This document shows, piece after piece, positions 52,052 to 61,148 of a stretch of DNA of 64,000 bases; position 1 is the first letter of the stretch, and each line of letters starts with the position of its first letter. The notes below the pieces were generated by a model. The model did no database searches. It worked only from the letters and a program-made list of their open reading frames with translations, and was not told the origin of the DNA. Source of the stretch: Magnetococcales bacterium. GTDB lineage: Bacteria; Pseudomonadota; Magnetococcia; Magnetococcales; Magnetaquicoccaceae. A program made the translations under genes and the position numbers. Location: assembly GCA_015231375.1 (NCBI GenBank), contig JADGBT010000008.1, positions 49,394 to 113,393 of the forward strand. Reading direction: 5' to 3'.

Positions 52052-53158
52052 TCATCCCAACCGGGACTCTCCACCAGCCACGCGCAGGAGTTCTCCGGTG
52101 AGTTCACGGGCACTCAACAGATAACGCAAGGCCAGGATCACGGCCTCTTCTTCTTTGGATGTCCCGGACGGCTCCGCCAGCAGGCTCCGAGCGTCTTGCA
52201 CGCCACCATCCGGCGCGTCACCCCCGTTGAAAGTGAAAAACGGGATCCCGCCAAGCGCGATGGCGTTCACCCGCACCTCGGGCGCCAAATCCCTGGCCAA
52301 AGCCTGGGTGGCCATGAGCATGCCCGACATGGCGGCGCTGTAGGCCGTGTATCCGGCCAGAGGGCGTTCGCCCCAGACATCACAGAGCGTGACGATTTGC
52401 CCGCCACCCTGCCCGAGCATGCGTTGCGCGGCGCATAACGACAACCACAAAGGCCCCTGGAGATTCATCTGAAGCAACGCGTTCAGCTCGTTCCAGGATC
52501 CCCCGTGGATTCCGGCGGGCAGAAACAGGCCGGCATGATTCACCAGCAGACCAGGCCCTCGGCCCCAAAGACGGCTCGTTTCGTCCAGCAGGGTCTGCGC
52601 GCCGGACGGATCGGCGGGATCCAGACGAAACGCATGGGCCACCCCTCCGGCATGCGCGATGGTTTCCACGGTCCGCTCCGCAAACTCCCGCTCCCGGTAG
52701 TAGACCACGCCGACATCCCAGCCGCGACGGGCCAACTCCAGACCGATCGCCGCACCGAGCCGCCCATCCCCGCCGGTTACCAGGGCCACGCCGCTGGACG
52801 GCTGCCCGTCGATGGTCGATGGTGCCGGCTCAAAATCGGCGGCGGATCTTGCGGTGGCGGACCCAGGGGACAGCTCCTGGTTCCAGGAGAAGACAGGCCC
52901 GGCGCGCACCGGAACCGATCGCTGCGGTTCCGCGCCCCGTTGGCGCCCGCGCCGCAACGCCTGTCCGACCACCGACCAGGGGGCATACGGCGCCGGACGC
53001 CCAAGCCGACGCTCATTCCAACTGTAGACCAGCCACATCGGCAACAAGACGACGATAAAAGGCCATCCCAGCATCAAGGCGATCGCCACCTTGAACCCGG
53101 CCCACACATTCCCCAATCCCTGGCGATCCGTTCTGCTGGTCTGATCCACGGTGCGCAT
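52052..53158 (-). CDS. membrane-tethered SDR, pteridine-reductase-like, without catalytic Lys
   Basis: About 368 residues from the ATG at 53158. A membrane helix is near residue 30 (VAIALMLGWPFIVVLLPMWLVYS), and a linker of 80 residues leads to a Rossmann domain (ALVTGGDGRLGAAIGLELARRG). The fold matches pteridine-reductase-like SDRs (LCDVWGERPLAGYTAYSAAMSGML), but the active-site YxxxK reads YSAAM, so the Lys is a Met. The usual NNAG reads NHAG. The product may bind a nucleotide without being an active reductase. It ends 52 bases before the small membrane protein near motA. Confidence 0.7.
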   Translation of the reverse strand: MRTVDQTSRTDRQGLGNVWAGFKVAIALMLGWPFIVVLLPMWLVYSWNERRLGRPAPYAPWSVVGQALRRGRQRGAEPQRSVPVRAGPVFSWNQELSPGSATARSAADFEPAPSTIDGQPSSGVALVTGGDGRLGAAIGLELARRGWDVGVVYYREREFAERTVETIAHAGGVAHAFRLDPADPSGAQTLLDETSRLWGRGPGLLVNHAGLFLPAGIHGGSWNELNALLQMNLQGPLWLSLCAAQRMLGQGGGQIVTLCDVWGERPLAGYTAYSAAMSGMLMATQALARDLAPEVRVNAIALGGIPFFTFNGGDAPDGGVQDARSLLAEPSGTSKEEEAVILALRYLLSARELTGELLRVAGGESRLG

Positions 53159-53475
53159 GTGCTCCAAGGTTCGGCTTTCCGACCGTCGATAACATCTTCG
53201 CATGAAGTCCGGTCATTCGGAATTCATGAAAAAAACACCACAGAAAGATCAAAAAACAGTCAAACCCATACATCCAACGAAAGAAGCGTATTGCAAAAAA
53301 ATCGCCTATTAAAAAAACATGACACAAAAATGAATGACCATCAACCAAAAAAAATCCAAACCGCAGAGGCCCTTCAAGAAGCATTGAAATGCATCTTTTG
53401 GACCAAACACACAAAGAATTCCAAGATCAATCCGGATTCAAGCGATTCCAGCCCTGGCGTCCAGGCCACGCCGTT
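53159..53475. other. 317-base AT-rich gap
   Basis: Rich in A runs and without a convincing gene; small frames with ATG occur but lack ribosome sites and are short. It holds an inverted repeat CATGAA/TTCATG and should contain the promoter of the SDR gene. No strong terminator after the RloB-like gene is seen. Confidence 0.4.
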
Positions 53476-54201
53476 TCAGGTTGGCTCCGCCCCCGGCGCG
53501 TCGTCGCCGGAGGGCAGATCGCAGCGGGCCATGCGATACCAAGCGCGAATCCATTCGTGCAGATGGGTGCCGGGCACAACGGGCAGACGGTCATCATCCC
53601 CGGCCCCGGCCACCCGCTGCCACGCCATCGCCTTCGACCGGCGCACCGCCAGACCCAGCCGGGAAGCGGTGCGCTCCCAAAGCGTGGCGGATCCGGAATC
53701 GGGCAGACTCTCCAGGCATTGACGCGCCCGTTCCCGCACCCACTCCCCATGCTCCCACTCCGGACCCAGGGATTCAAAATGCAGCAGAATCCACACCTCG
53801 AACACCGGACGACAGCAGACCAGTCGGGGACGAACTCCGGTTGCCGCGCCCAACTCCTCCTGGAACCCCTCCCAGTCGAGCCACACGTTTGAAGCGTCCT
53901 GTCCGTCCCACTCCAGCAGCAGGTCCACGCGCCCGAAGGGTCCAGCACGACGCATCTGCTCCCGACAGGTTTTCAGCCACTGCTCTCTGGGAGGCAACGG
54001 GACGAGGATAAGCTTTTTTTCCAATCGCAACGCGGTGATCAGGGCGCCCAGATAATCCAGGGCCGACGCGGGAGCCAACAGCAGATGATGATCGTGGGGA
54101 GGACGGCGCGGCGCGGCCCGTTCCAAAGAGGGACCGGCCCGCTCCCGGATCCGGGAGGCGTGGCCACGGACAACACCACCTCCCCCGGACAGGACGCTCA
54201 C
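53476..54201 (-). CDS. RloB-like protein with degenerate TOPRIM motif
   Basis: About 241 residues from the GTG at 54201, which overlaps the ATPase stop as GTGA; longer frames would extend 120 bases into the ATPase gene. The most specific match to RloB is CCRPVFEVWILLHFESLG in the second half. The N-terminal strand that in RloB carries an acidic Glu reads HHLLLAPASALDYLGALI and lacks it. The second acidic region is reduced to VDLLLEWDGQDA. Together with the ATPase it makes an RloA-RloB type module, linked in other genomes to restriction loci. Nuclease activity is doubtful if the Glu is truly absent. Confidence 0.6.
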   Translation of the reverse strand: MSVLSGGGGVVRGHASRIRERAGPSLERAAPRRPPHDHHLLLAPASALDYLGALITALRLEKKLILVPLPPREQWLKTCREQMRRAGPFGRVDLLLEWDGQDASNVWLDWEGFQEELGAATGVRPRLVCCRPVFEVWILLHFESLGPEWEHGEWVRERARQCLESLPDSGSATLWERTASRLGLAVRRSKAMAWQRVAGAGDDDRLPVVPGTHLHEWIRAWYRMARCDLPSGDDAPGAEPT

Positions 54202-55469
54202 AACTCCTTGAACCTTTTGAAGGTCGGAATCGCTCCGAAATTCCCTTCCAGATAACGACGCTGCAACGGCTCCCCCTGTTCGATGTCGAAATCGGAGATC
54301 GGATAGAGTTCGCTGCACCGGTCACCGCTTTTTTCCATCATCCAGAATTGATCGCGACGAAACGCCCCGGGATCCATCAAGGCGGTGTCGTGGGTGGTGC
54401 TGATCAGTTGGGCGCGGTACTGGTTGGTGGTGACATCGTGCATCAGGCCGAACAGAAATTTCACCAGATGGTGATGCAGACTGGTATCCATTTCATCCAT
54501 GAACAACACGCGCCCCTGTCCCAGAATGTTCATCCAGGGCCAGGCCAAAGCGAACAGTTTCTGCGTGCCCCTGGACTCCGCGTCCCAGGGCAGCAGCACC
54601 GGCTTGCCGGTGTCGGCCATGGAACGCTCGAAACGGATTTCGGTGACGATGGTGCTGGACATCTCCTTTTGCAGCGCGGCTCGCACCTCCGGGGGCAGGT
54701 CGTCCATGCCCAGATCCCCCACCGAGCGGCTCTCCAGACGGATCCCCTCGATGTCCATGTCGGCCTGATTGAGGAATTTCAACACCTTCAGACGACCTTC
54801 CGCATCCTTGCACAACGAGGCGGAAAACTCCTTGCTCACCTCCACATGGGGACGAAACACCCGCAAGCGTTTGTCGAACCAGTCGAACACCGGACGCAAC
54901 GATGCGCTGTTGAGCTGAATGGCGGTGGAAAGAAACAAGGCGTTCTTGCGGGTGGCATCCCGCCACACCTCCCGGTTGCCGGGCATGTATTTCTTGTGGA
55001 GGTTCCACACCTCCTTGCCGGATTCCGCGTCCAGATAGCGCTCGAACCAGCGCTGGGGGCGTCCGCTGGGATAGGCGATGAGCCATTCGTGGGTGACCCG
55101 TTCCCGGGTGACGGCGAAACCGTATTGATAGCGAATCTCGTCTTCGATGAAGATCATCTCGAAGACGCTGGGAGCCTGGAGGTTCTTGTTGTTGAGCAAG
55201 AAAGGATGCACATCGATGATGTCCCCCTCCTGACCCTTGGAGGAGTTGAGCACAAAATCCCACATGAACAACGCAGCCCGGATCAGGTTGCTCTTGCCCG
55301 AGGCGTTGGGACCGTAGATCACGGTGGACTTGAGCAGTTTGGGCATGCGGGGCAGACCGGGAGCAAAGGTGTTTTCCGGATTTTCCCGATACTGACTGCT
55401 GGCCGCCATGCTCAGGGTCTGGCGTTCGCAAAAAGAGAGATAGTTGGTGACGCTGAATTCGATAAGCAT
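54198..55469 (-). CDS. RloA-like AAA ATPase (AAA_15/21)
   Basis: A 423-residue ATPase. The N-terminus is MLIEFSVTNYLSFCERQTLS, followed by Walker A YGPNASGKSNLIRA. The middle is a lid region with EVWRDATRKNALFLSTAIQLN. The C-terminal head has RGTQKLFALAWPWMNIL and Walker B RVLFMDEMDTSLHH, then the switch-like LISTTHDTALMDPG. RloA proteins pair with RloB and occur in anti-phage and restriction-linked loci. GC is near the window average, unlike the DUF4276 pair at 715-2672, so it may have been in the genome longer. No methylase or restriction gene is adjacent. Confidence 0.8.
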   Translation of the reverse strand: MLIEFSVTNYLSFCERQTLSMAASSQYRENPENTFAPGLPRMPKLLKSTVIYGPNASGKSNLIRAALFMWDFVLNSSKGQEGDIIDVHPFLLNNKNLQAPSVFEMIFIEDEIRYQYGFAVTRERVTHEWLIAYPSGRPQRWFERYLDAESGKEVWNLHKKYMPGNREVWRDATRKNALFLSTAIQLNSASLRPVFDWFDKRLRVFRPHVEVSKEFSASLCKDAEGRLKVLKFLNQADMDIEGIRLESRSVGDLGMDDLPPEVRAALQKEMSSTIVTEIRFERSMADTGKPVLLPWDAESRGTQKLFALAWPWMNILGQGRVLFMDEMDTSLHHHLVKFLFGLMHDVTTNQYRAQLISTTHDTALMDPGAFRRDQFWMMEKSGDRCSELYPISDFDIEQGEPLQRRYLEGNFGAIPTFKRFKEL

Positions 55470-55524
55470 TCAAACGATCCGCTGTGAAAGGTCCACCATG
55501 AAACACACGATCCGGCAACAAAGG

Positions 55525-55797
55525 TCAATACGGAAAAAACGCCTTGAGAACCAGGGCCATGACACCCGCCATGAGAATGCCCAGCATCCATTTGATCACC
55601 ACCAGATCGATGCGGATCGGGGCCAGTTCCCGTTCGAGTCTGGTTTCGGTGACCACTCCGTCCAGGTTGGATTTTTGCACCTCCTGAATGGCCAGGGTCA
55701 TGCCTTTGGCCTGGGATTCATCGAAACCGGAAGCCTTGAGGGTTTCCACGAACTTCAGCGTATCGAAGGGGATGCGGTCGTGGTCGTGGCTCACCAA
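55525..55797 (-). CDS. DUF1640-family small membrane coiled-coil protein
   Basis: A 90-residue protein. The DUF1640 pattern is visible: FDTLKFVETLKASGFDESQAKGMTLAI at the start of a helix, then a coil with VVTETRLERELAPIRIDL, and a C-terminal membrane helix (LGILMAGVMALVLKAFF). It resembles the mitochondrial CCDC90/MCUR1 fold. The bacterial function is unknown. It stands between clpB and rloA and has its own upstream space of 91 bases. Confidence 0.75.
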   Translation of the reverse strand: MVSHDHDRIPFDTLKFVETLKASGFDESQAKGMTLAIQEVQKSNLDGVVTETRLERELAPIRIDLVVIKWMLGILMAGVMALVLKAFFPY

Positions 55798-55888
55798 AAG
55801 GTTCGGGTCTTACCCAGAAAAAAAGGGGATTACGGAAGCAATATATCACGATTCACCCCCCCGATGGAAAAGGTATTCTTTGTCGGAT

Positions 55889-58468
55889 TCACCCCATGTC
55901 CCATTTCACCCCGTTGGCGTCGGCATCGGCGGTGACGGTCTGGCCGGGACGGCACCTTCCCGCCAGCAGCGCCTCGGCCAAAGGATCCTGCAAGTGGCGC
56001 TGCATGAGCCGTTTCAAAGGACGGGCGCCGTAGTGGGGATCGAACCCCTCCCGGGCGAACCACTGCCGAGCCGCAGGGGTCAACTCCAGGGTGATGCGCT
56101 GCCGGGCCAAGGCCTGACGGATCCGATCCAACTGAATCTCCACCACCGACTCCATCTGCCCGGCCTCCAGGCGGTGAAAGAAAATGATCTCGTCGAGGCG
56201 GTTCAGGAATTCCGGCTTGAACGCCTGCCGCAATTCGGCCATCACCCGGCCCCGGGTGACCTCCGGGTCGTGTTCGTGGGTGGCGATCAGATGGGCGGAA
56301 CCGATGTTGGAAGTGAGAATGATCACCGAATTCTTGAAGTTGACCACCCGCCCCTGGGAGTCGGTGAGCCGTCCGTCGTCGAGGATCTGCAACAATACGT
56401 TGAACACATCCGGATGGGCCTTTTCGATCTCGTCGAGCAGCACCACCCCGTAGGGACGCCGCCGCACCGCCTCGGTCAACTGTCCGCCATCTTCAAACCC
56501 CACATAACCGGGAGGCGCTCCGATCAGGCGGGACACGGAGTGTTTTTCCATGTATTCGGACATGTCCAGCCGGGTCATGGCGCGATCGTCGTCGAACAGA
56601 AAATCGGCCAACGCCTTGGTGAGTTCGGTCTTGCCCACCCCGGTGGGGCCCAGAAACAAAAACGACCCCATGGGACGATTCGGATCTCCCAATCCGGCCC
56701 GACCGCGCCGCACCGCCCGGGAGACTGCGGACAACGCCTCCTCCTGACCCACCACCCGTCTGGCGAGCCGGGATTCCATGGCCAACAGCTTGTCCCGCTC
56801 CCCTTCGAGCATGCGGGCCACCGGAATGCCGGTCCAGCGGGCCAGCACGGCGGCCACCTCCTCTTCTCCCACCTCCTCGCGCAACAGCCGATCCCGCTCC
56901 GGGGCGGCGGCGGCGGATTCGAGCATGCGCCGCTGCAAATCCGGAATCACCCCGTATTTCAACTCCCCGGCCCGGTTCAAATCCCCCCGCTGCTCCGCCT
57001 CCTCCAACTCCTGACGAAATTTTTCCAGATTCTCTTTCATGCGGCGTCCGGCGTCGATCTGGGATTTCTCCTGCTGCCAGCGCAAGGTGAGAGCGGTGGA
57101 ACGCTCCTTGTCGTTGGCCAGATCCCGTTCCAGTTGCGCCAGACGTTCCAAGGAGACCGGATCCGTCTCCTTGGACAAGGCGGAACGCTCGATCTCCAGT
57201 TGCAGAATGCGCCGATCCAGCTCGTCGATGGTCTGGGGCTTGGAGGTGATCTCCATGCGGATGCGCGCCGCCGCCTCGTCCACCAGATCGATGGCCTTGT
57301 CGGGCAGAAAACGGTCGGTGATGTAACGGTCCGAAAGGGTCACCGCCGCCACGATGGCCCCGTCGGTGATGCGCACCCCGTGATGCAGCTCGTAACGCTC
57401 CTTGAGACCCCGCAAAATCGAAACCGCGTCCTCCACACCGGGTTCCCCCACCATCACCGGCTGAAAACGACGGGCCAAGGCCGGATCCTTTTCCACATGC
57501 TTGCGGTATTCGTCCAGGGTGGTGGCCCCCACGCAGTGCAGATCCCCGCGCGCCAGGGCGGGCTTGAGCAGATTGGAGGCGTCCATGGCCCCCTCGGTGC
57601 GCCCCGCGCCCACCAGGGTATGCATCTCGTCGATAAACAGCACCACCCGGCCATTGGCCTCGCGCACCTCGTTCAACACCGCCTTGAGCCGCTCTTCGAA
57701 CTCTCCCCGATACTTGGCGCCGGCGATCAACGCGCCCATGTCCAGACCGACGAAACGCACCCCCTTGAGGGATTCCGGCACGTCGCCGCGCACCACCCGC
57801 AACGCCAGCCCCTCGACGATCGCGGTCTTGCCCACCCCGGCTTCGCCGATGAGCACCGGATTGTTCTTGGTGCGGCGCGACAACACCTGAATCGCCCGCC
57901 GGATTTCGTCGTCACGCCCGATCACCGGATCCAGCTCCCCCCGACGGGCCAATTCGGTGAGGTCGCGACCGTATTTTTCCAATGCCTGAAAGCCGCTCTC
58001 CGGATCAGCGGAAGTGACCCGGCGATTGCCGGTGATCTCGCTCACGGTGCGCCGCAACGCCTCCCCCGTCACCCCGAGACGCTTGAGCAGCGGCGCCAGA
58101 TCTCCCTCCTTCTCCTCGGCCATGGCCAGCAGAAAATGCTCGGTGGAGACATAAGCATCCCGCATCTCCCGGGCGAGCCGGTCCGAGTCGGCCCACAACG
58201 CCTGCATGCGCCGGGAAAACAGCACCTGATCGGCTCCCGCCCCCTCCACCCGGGGAATCCGCTCCAGCAGCCGGTTCAGCTCCTCGGTGAGCCGCACCAA
58301 AGGCACCCCCAGTTTCTCCAGAATCGGACGAATCATGCCGTCGCGCTGCTCCAGCAACGCGGTCAGCAGATGCTCAGGCTCCAGCCGCTGATGCCGTTTG
58401 CCCGCCGCCAGACCGATGGCGTGTTGCAAAGCCTCCTGGGATTTGGTGGTCAAACGTTCCTGTTGCAT
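55889..58468 (-). CDS. clpB: ATP-dependent disaggregase ClpB
   Basis: An 859-residue protein with all ClpB parts: N-domain (residues 1-150), first AAA module (Walker [16 protein letters not shown], Walker [16 protein letters not shown]), a coiled middle domain (residues about 400-525) and second AAA module ([28 protein letters not shown]). The middle domain shows it is ClpB and not ClpA or ClpC. It works with DnaK to rescue aggregated proteins after heat. The upstream region of 487 bases has no clear heat-shock promoter to my eye, though TTGACC occurs about 45 bases before the ATG. Confidence 0.96.
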   Translation of the reverse strand: MQQERLTTKSQEALQHAIGLAAGKRHQRLEPEHLLTALLEQRDGMIRPILEKLGVPLVRLTEELNRLLERIPRVEGAGADQVLFSRRMQALWADSDRLAREMRDAYVSTEHFLLAMAEEKEGDLAPLLKRLGVTGEALRRTVSEITGNRRVTSADPESGFQALEKYGRDLTELARRGELDPVIGRDDEIRRAIQVLSRRTKNNPVLIGEAGVGKTAIVEGLALRVVRGDVPESLKGVRFVGLDMGALIAGAKYRGEFEERLKAVLNEVREANGRVVLFIDEMHTLVGAGRTEGAMDASNLLKPALARGDLHCVGATTLDEYRKHVEKDPALARRFQPVMVGEPGVEDAVSILRGLKERYELHHGVRITDGAIVAAVTLSDRYITDRFLPDKAIDLVDEAAARIRMEITSKPQTIDELDRRILQLEIERSALSKETDPVSLERLAQLERDLANDKERSTALTLRWQQEKSQIDAGRRMKENLEKFRQELEEAEQRGDLNRAGELKYGVIPDLQRRMLESAAAAPERDRLLREEVGEEEVAAVLARWTGIPVARMLEGERDKLLAMESRLARRVVGQEEALSAVSRAVRRGRAGLGDPNRPMGSFLFLGPTGVGKTELTKALADFLFDDDRAMTRLDMSEYMEKHSVSRLIGAPPGYVGFEDGGQLTEAVRRRPYGVVLLDEIEKAHPDVFNVLLQILDDGRLTDSQGRVVNFKNSVIILTSNIGSAHLIATHEHDPEVTRGRVMAELRQAFKPEFLNRLDEIIFFHRLEAGQMESVVEIQLDRIRQALARQRITLELTPAARQWFAREGFDPHYGARPLKRLMQRHLQDPLAEALLAGRCRPGQTVTADADANGVKWDMG

Positions 58469-58955
58469 GGTCTTGGATCCTTAAGTGGTTTGGGTCAAAC
58501 CGGGTCAATAAATGAGGTTGCTTTGATGAATGAGATAGGCATGATGACCCCTGATCACAAGGGCACCCCCACAATTTGATCGCAGCCGTCAACGGAGGCC
58601 GCACCATCGGCCCGGAACTTCCACACCACGCCACCCGTATCACCTCTCCCCTTCTTTCTGAAAAATCGTGCGGCCCCACCAATCCAATGGCCCATCCTGT
58701 AAACATCCACCAGAACGACTCTCCTGTTTCAATGAGGAACCAAACGTGAAACATGGTCATGTCATCATAATACCGACAAAAAAACACTCCGTTTTACAGT
58801 TGCCAGCATGCTCATTCTTCGAACATAATCGTATTTTGAAAAATCGACATGTCAAACTGTTTGAAACGTGCGCTTCCGATCAAACAAAGTCATGACGGAA
58901 TCCATTTCAAAACGAATAAATTTTATAATTCAATCACCATCGTTGGAAACAAACC
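58469..58955. other. 487-base divergent intergenic region
   Basis: Between clpB and the GGDEF gene. A TATAAT at 58924-58929 lies about 27 bases before the GGDEF ATG but without a good -35. The part from 58750 is AT-rich. A direct repeat GGTCAAACCGGGTCAAT lies at about 58494. Possible frames of 60-75 codons lack ribosome sites or known motifs and are not called. Confidence 0.4.
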
Positions 58956-60635
58956 ATGAAATCCGCCAAAAAGAAAAATCAGTGTCCATGCAACCATCGT
59001 GAGATACACCGGATTCATAAATTAAGAAAACAACTCCAACGCTATGAAAACGAACTGGAGCGCGCCAAACGCATCGTACACGCCGTGACCGGCTGCACCC
59101 AGGCGTTGAGGCAGGCGACCTCGGAGACCGATCTGTTTCGACATTTCTGCAATCATGTAGTCCGCAAGGGGGGATATCGTCTGGCCTGGATCGGGGTGCT
59201 CCACCACGATGACGCATGCCGCGTGGAACCGGTGGCCTGGGCGGGAGCGGATAACCATTATGTTCAGGGGTTGCAGGTCAGTTGGTCGGAACGGTTGGAA
59301 ATCGGTCACGGTCCCACCGGTCGGGCGGTGCGGACCCGGCTTCCACAGGTCTGCCCATCCATTCCCTCCGATCCCACCCTCCACCCCTGGAAAGCACGAC
59401 TGATGGAGATGGGATTGATCTCTTCCGTGGCGCTGCCGGTGGTGGATGATGAGGGCCAGGTGATGGCGGTGTTGAATCTCTACGCCGACCGGGAACAGGC
59501 CTTCCAGGAGGCGGAAGTCCACTATCTGATCACGGTGACGCAACAGATCGCCTCGGGCCTTGTGTCCATGCGGGAGGTGCATGCCCGCTGGCAGACCGAG
59601 GAGCGCAATCAACGGGCCCTGACCGCCCGCATGGCCATCTCCTCTTTGCTGGAAATGTCTTTGACCCCGATCACGTTGACACAGATGCTCACCTCGGCAC
59701 TGGAGACCATCCTGGCGGTGCCCTGGCTGACCCTCGAATCCCGTGGGGCGATTTTTCTGTTGAACGACTCCGGCGAGGAGTTGTATCTGGCCGCCCAGGT
59801 CAAACTGCCTCCGGCCCTGACGGAAAACTGTCGACACATCCCTGTGGGCCACTGTCTGTGCGGACGGGTGGCCGAATCCCAACAGGCGCTGTTCACATCG
59901 CATCTGGATCATCGCCACGAACGCGGATTTCCGGGCATCAAGCCTCACGGACATCATATTCTGCCCATCCTGTCCCGCAAACGTCTGCTGGGGGTGCTCA
60001 ATCTGTTCGTGGCGGACGGTCGAATCCTGCCCGAAGACGAAACGGAGTTTCTGCACGCCGCCGTCCATACCCTGGCCGGAATCGTGGAGCGTCATCATCT
60101 GGAGTCCGACCTGTCCCGAATGGCCCGTTACGATCCGCTCACCGGCGTGCTCAACCGGCGGGCCTTCCTGGAAGAGTGTCGTCGGGAAGTGGTGCGGGGA
60201 CGTCGGGAACATCGGCTGTGCGCGGTGTTGTTCATCGATCTGGACGGGTTCAAGCAGGTAAACGACACCTTTGGACATCAGACGGGAGATATCCTGCTGA
60301 TTCAATCCTGTCAGCGGGTGGTGGAGTGTGTGCGGGAATCGGATCGGGTCGCCCGTCTGGGCGGGGACGAGTTCTGCGTGCTTCTGGTCGGCTTCGCCCA
60401 CGAAGAAGATGTACTGGTGGTTGCACACAAAATCATCGACACCATGAGGCAGGAATTCAAAGTGACCGGACAATCCTGTCGTATCGGTTGCAGTATCGGC
60501 GTCGCGCTTTATCCCCTCCACGATACGGATCCGAACGAATTATTGCGCAAAGCCGATCTTGCCCTGTATGAAGTCAAGCGCAACGGCAAAAACAACGCCT
60601 CCGTTTATCGGTCCGAACTGGAAAACAGACATTAA
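58956..60635 (+). CDS. GAF-GAF-GGDEF diguanylate cyclase
   Basis: A 559-residue cytoplasmic protein. After a basic coil (HRIHKLRKQLQRYENELERAK) come two GAF-like domains, at about residues 55-195 (GPTGRAVRTRLPQV) and 230-375 (VGHCLCGRVAESQQAL). The C-terminal 170 residues form a GGDEF domain with DPLTGVLNRRAFLEEC, LFIDLDGFKQVNDTFGH and an intact RLGGDEFCVLL near residue 468, so c-di-GMP synthesis is likely. No inhibitory RxxD site five residues before the motif is obvious. The first GAF domain has a Cys-containing lobe. Input signal unknown. Confidence 0.9.
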   Translation: MKSAKKKNQCPCNHREIHRIHKLRKQLQRYENELERAKRIVHAVTGCTQALRQATSETDLFRHFCNHVVRKGGYRLAWIGVLHHDDACRVEPVAWAGADNHYVQGLQVSWSERLEIGHGPTGRAVRTRLPQVCPSIPSDPTLHPWKARLMEMGLISSVALPVVDDEGQVMAVLNLYADREQAFQEAEVHYLITVTQQIASGLVSMREVHARWQTEERNQRALTARMAISSLLEMSLTPITLTQMLTSALETILAVPWLTLESRGAIFLLNDSGEELYLAAQVKLPPALTENCRHIPVGHCLCGRVAESQQALFTSHLDHRHERGFPGIKPHGHHILPILSRKRLLGVLNLFVADGRILPEDETEFLHAAVHTLAGIVERHHLESDLSRMARYDPLTGVLNRRAFLEECRREVVRGRREHRLCAVLFIDLDGFKQVNDTFGHQTGDILLIQSCQRVVECVRESDRVARLGGDEFCVLLVGFAHEEDVLVVAHKIIDTMRQEFKVTGQSCRIGCSIGVALYPLHDTDPNELLRKADLALYEVKRNGKNNASVYRSELENRH

Positions 60636-60746
60636 TAAACCATCACCAACGCCGGATATGCCAAGTTTTTCCATAATCCCGCGACACATCAAGCAGACAT
60701 TCACCATTTTTCACGCCACCAAACGACCGCGCCATCCGCTTCCCAC

Positions 60747-60776
60747 TTGACAATGAGACTGCTTTTCATTTATATT
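60747..60776 (+). promoter_or_regulatory. feoAB promoter with overlapping palindrome
   Basis: A perfect TTGACA at 60747-60752 and TATATT at 60771-60776, 18 bases apart. AATGA at 60752-60756 and TCATT at 60666-60670-type half site at 60766-60770 form an inverted repeat inside the spacer. This could be a Fur or other iron-regulator site, but the match to a Fur box is weak. Confidence 0.6.
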
Positions 60777-60826
60777 TAAGCCGGACTCAAAGCTCCTTCC
60801 ACCCGTTGCCTTTTGGAGTTTTCATC

Positions 60827-61096
60827 ATGGATCATCCCAAGCATACCGTTGCAGCCACCGAGAAAAAATCCATGACTCTGGCCGAGTTGCCCGCAGGCCG
60901 AGCCGCCCGGATCGAGGGATTGATCGGGGATGCCATCGCCAAGCGTCGTCTCATGGCTTTGGGGGTGGTACGGGGCAACGAGATCGCCCTGGAGACCAAG
61001 GCTCCCATGGGGGATCCACGCATTTACACTCTGCTGGGGTATCGTCTTTCGTTGCGCAACGACGACGCCAGGAACATTCTGGTTTCTGCGGTCTAA
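60827..61096 (+). CDS. feoA: ferrous iron transport protein A
   Basis: An 89-residue protein from the ATG at 60827, with TTTGGAG upstream. It has the SH3-like FeoA fold: MTLAELPAGRAARIEGL, KRRLMALGVVRGNEIALETKAPMG split by the turn, and YRLSLRNDDARNILV at the end. FeoA supports FeoB in ferrous iron uptake. The N-terminal 20 residues are an extension. It is the first gene of feoA-feoB-Cys-rich protein. Confidence 0.9.
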   Translation: MDHPKHTVAATEKKSMTLAELPAGRAARIEGLIGDAIAKRRLMALGVVRGNEIALETKAPMGDPRIYTLLGYRLSLRNDDARNILVSAV

Positions 61097-61148
61097 ATTC
61101 TTCTACTTTCTTCCACCATCATTTCACAAGGTCGAGGCGCTCAAAGGC

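Noticed and set aside
52505..53722. A 405-codon plus-strand frame across the SDR and the AT-rich gap
   Set aside because: It is antisense to the SDR over half its length and has no coherent domain. A short internal piece beginning MNDHQPKKIQTAEALQEAL lacks a ribosome site.
58668..58895. A 75-codon frame in the clpB/GGDEF intergenic region
   Set aside because: No ribosome site, no known motif, mixed composition, and it would run through the AT-rich promoter region.
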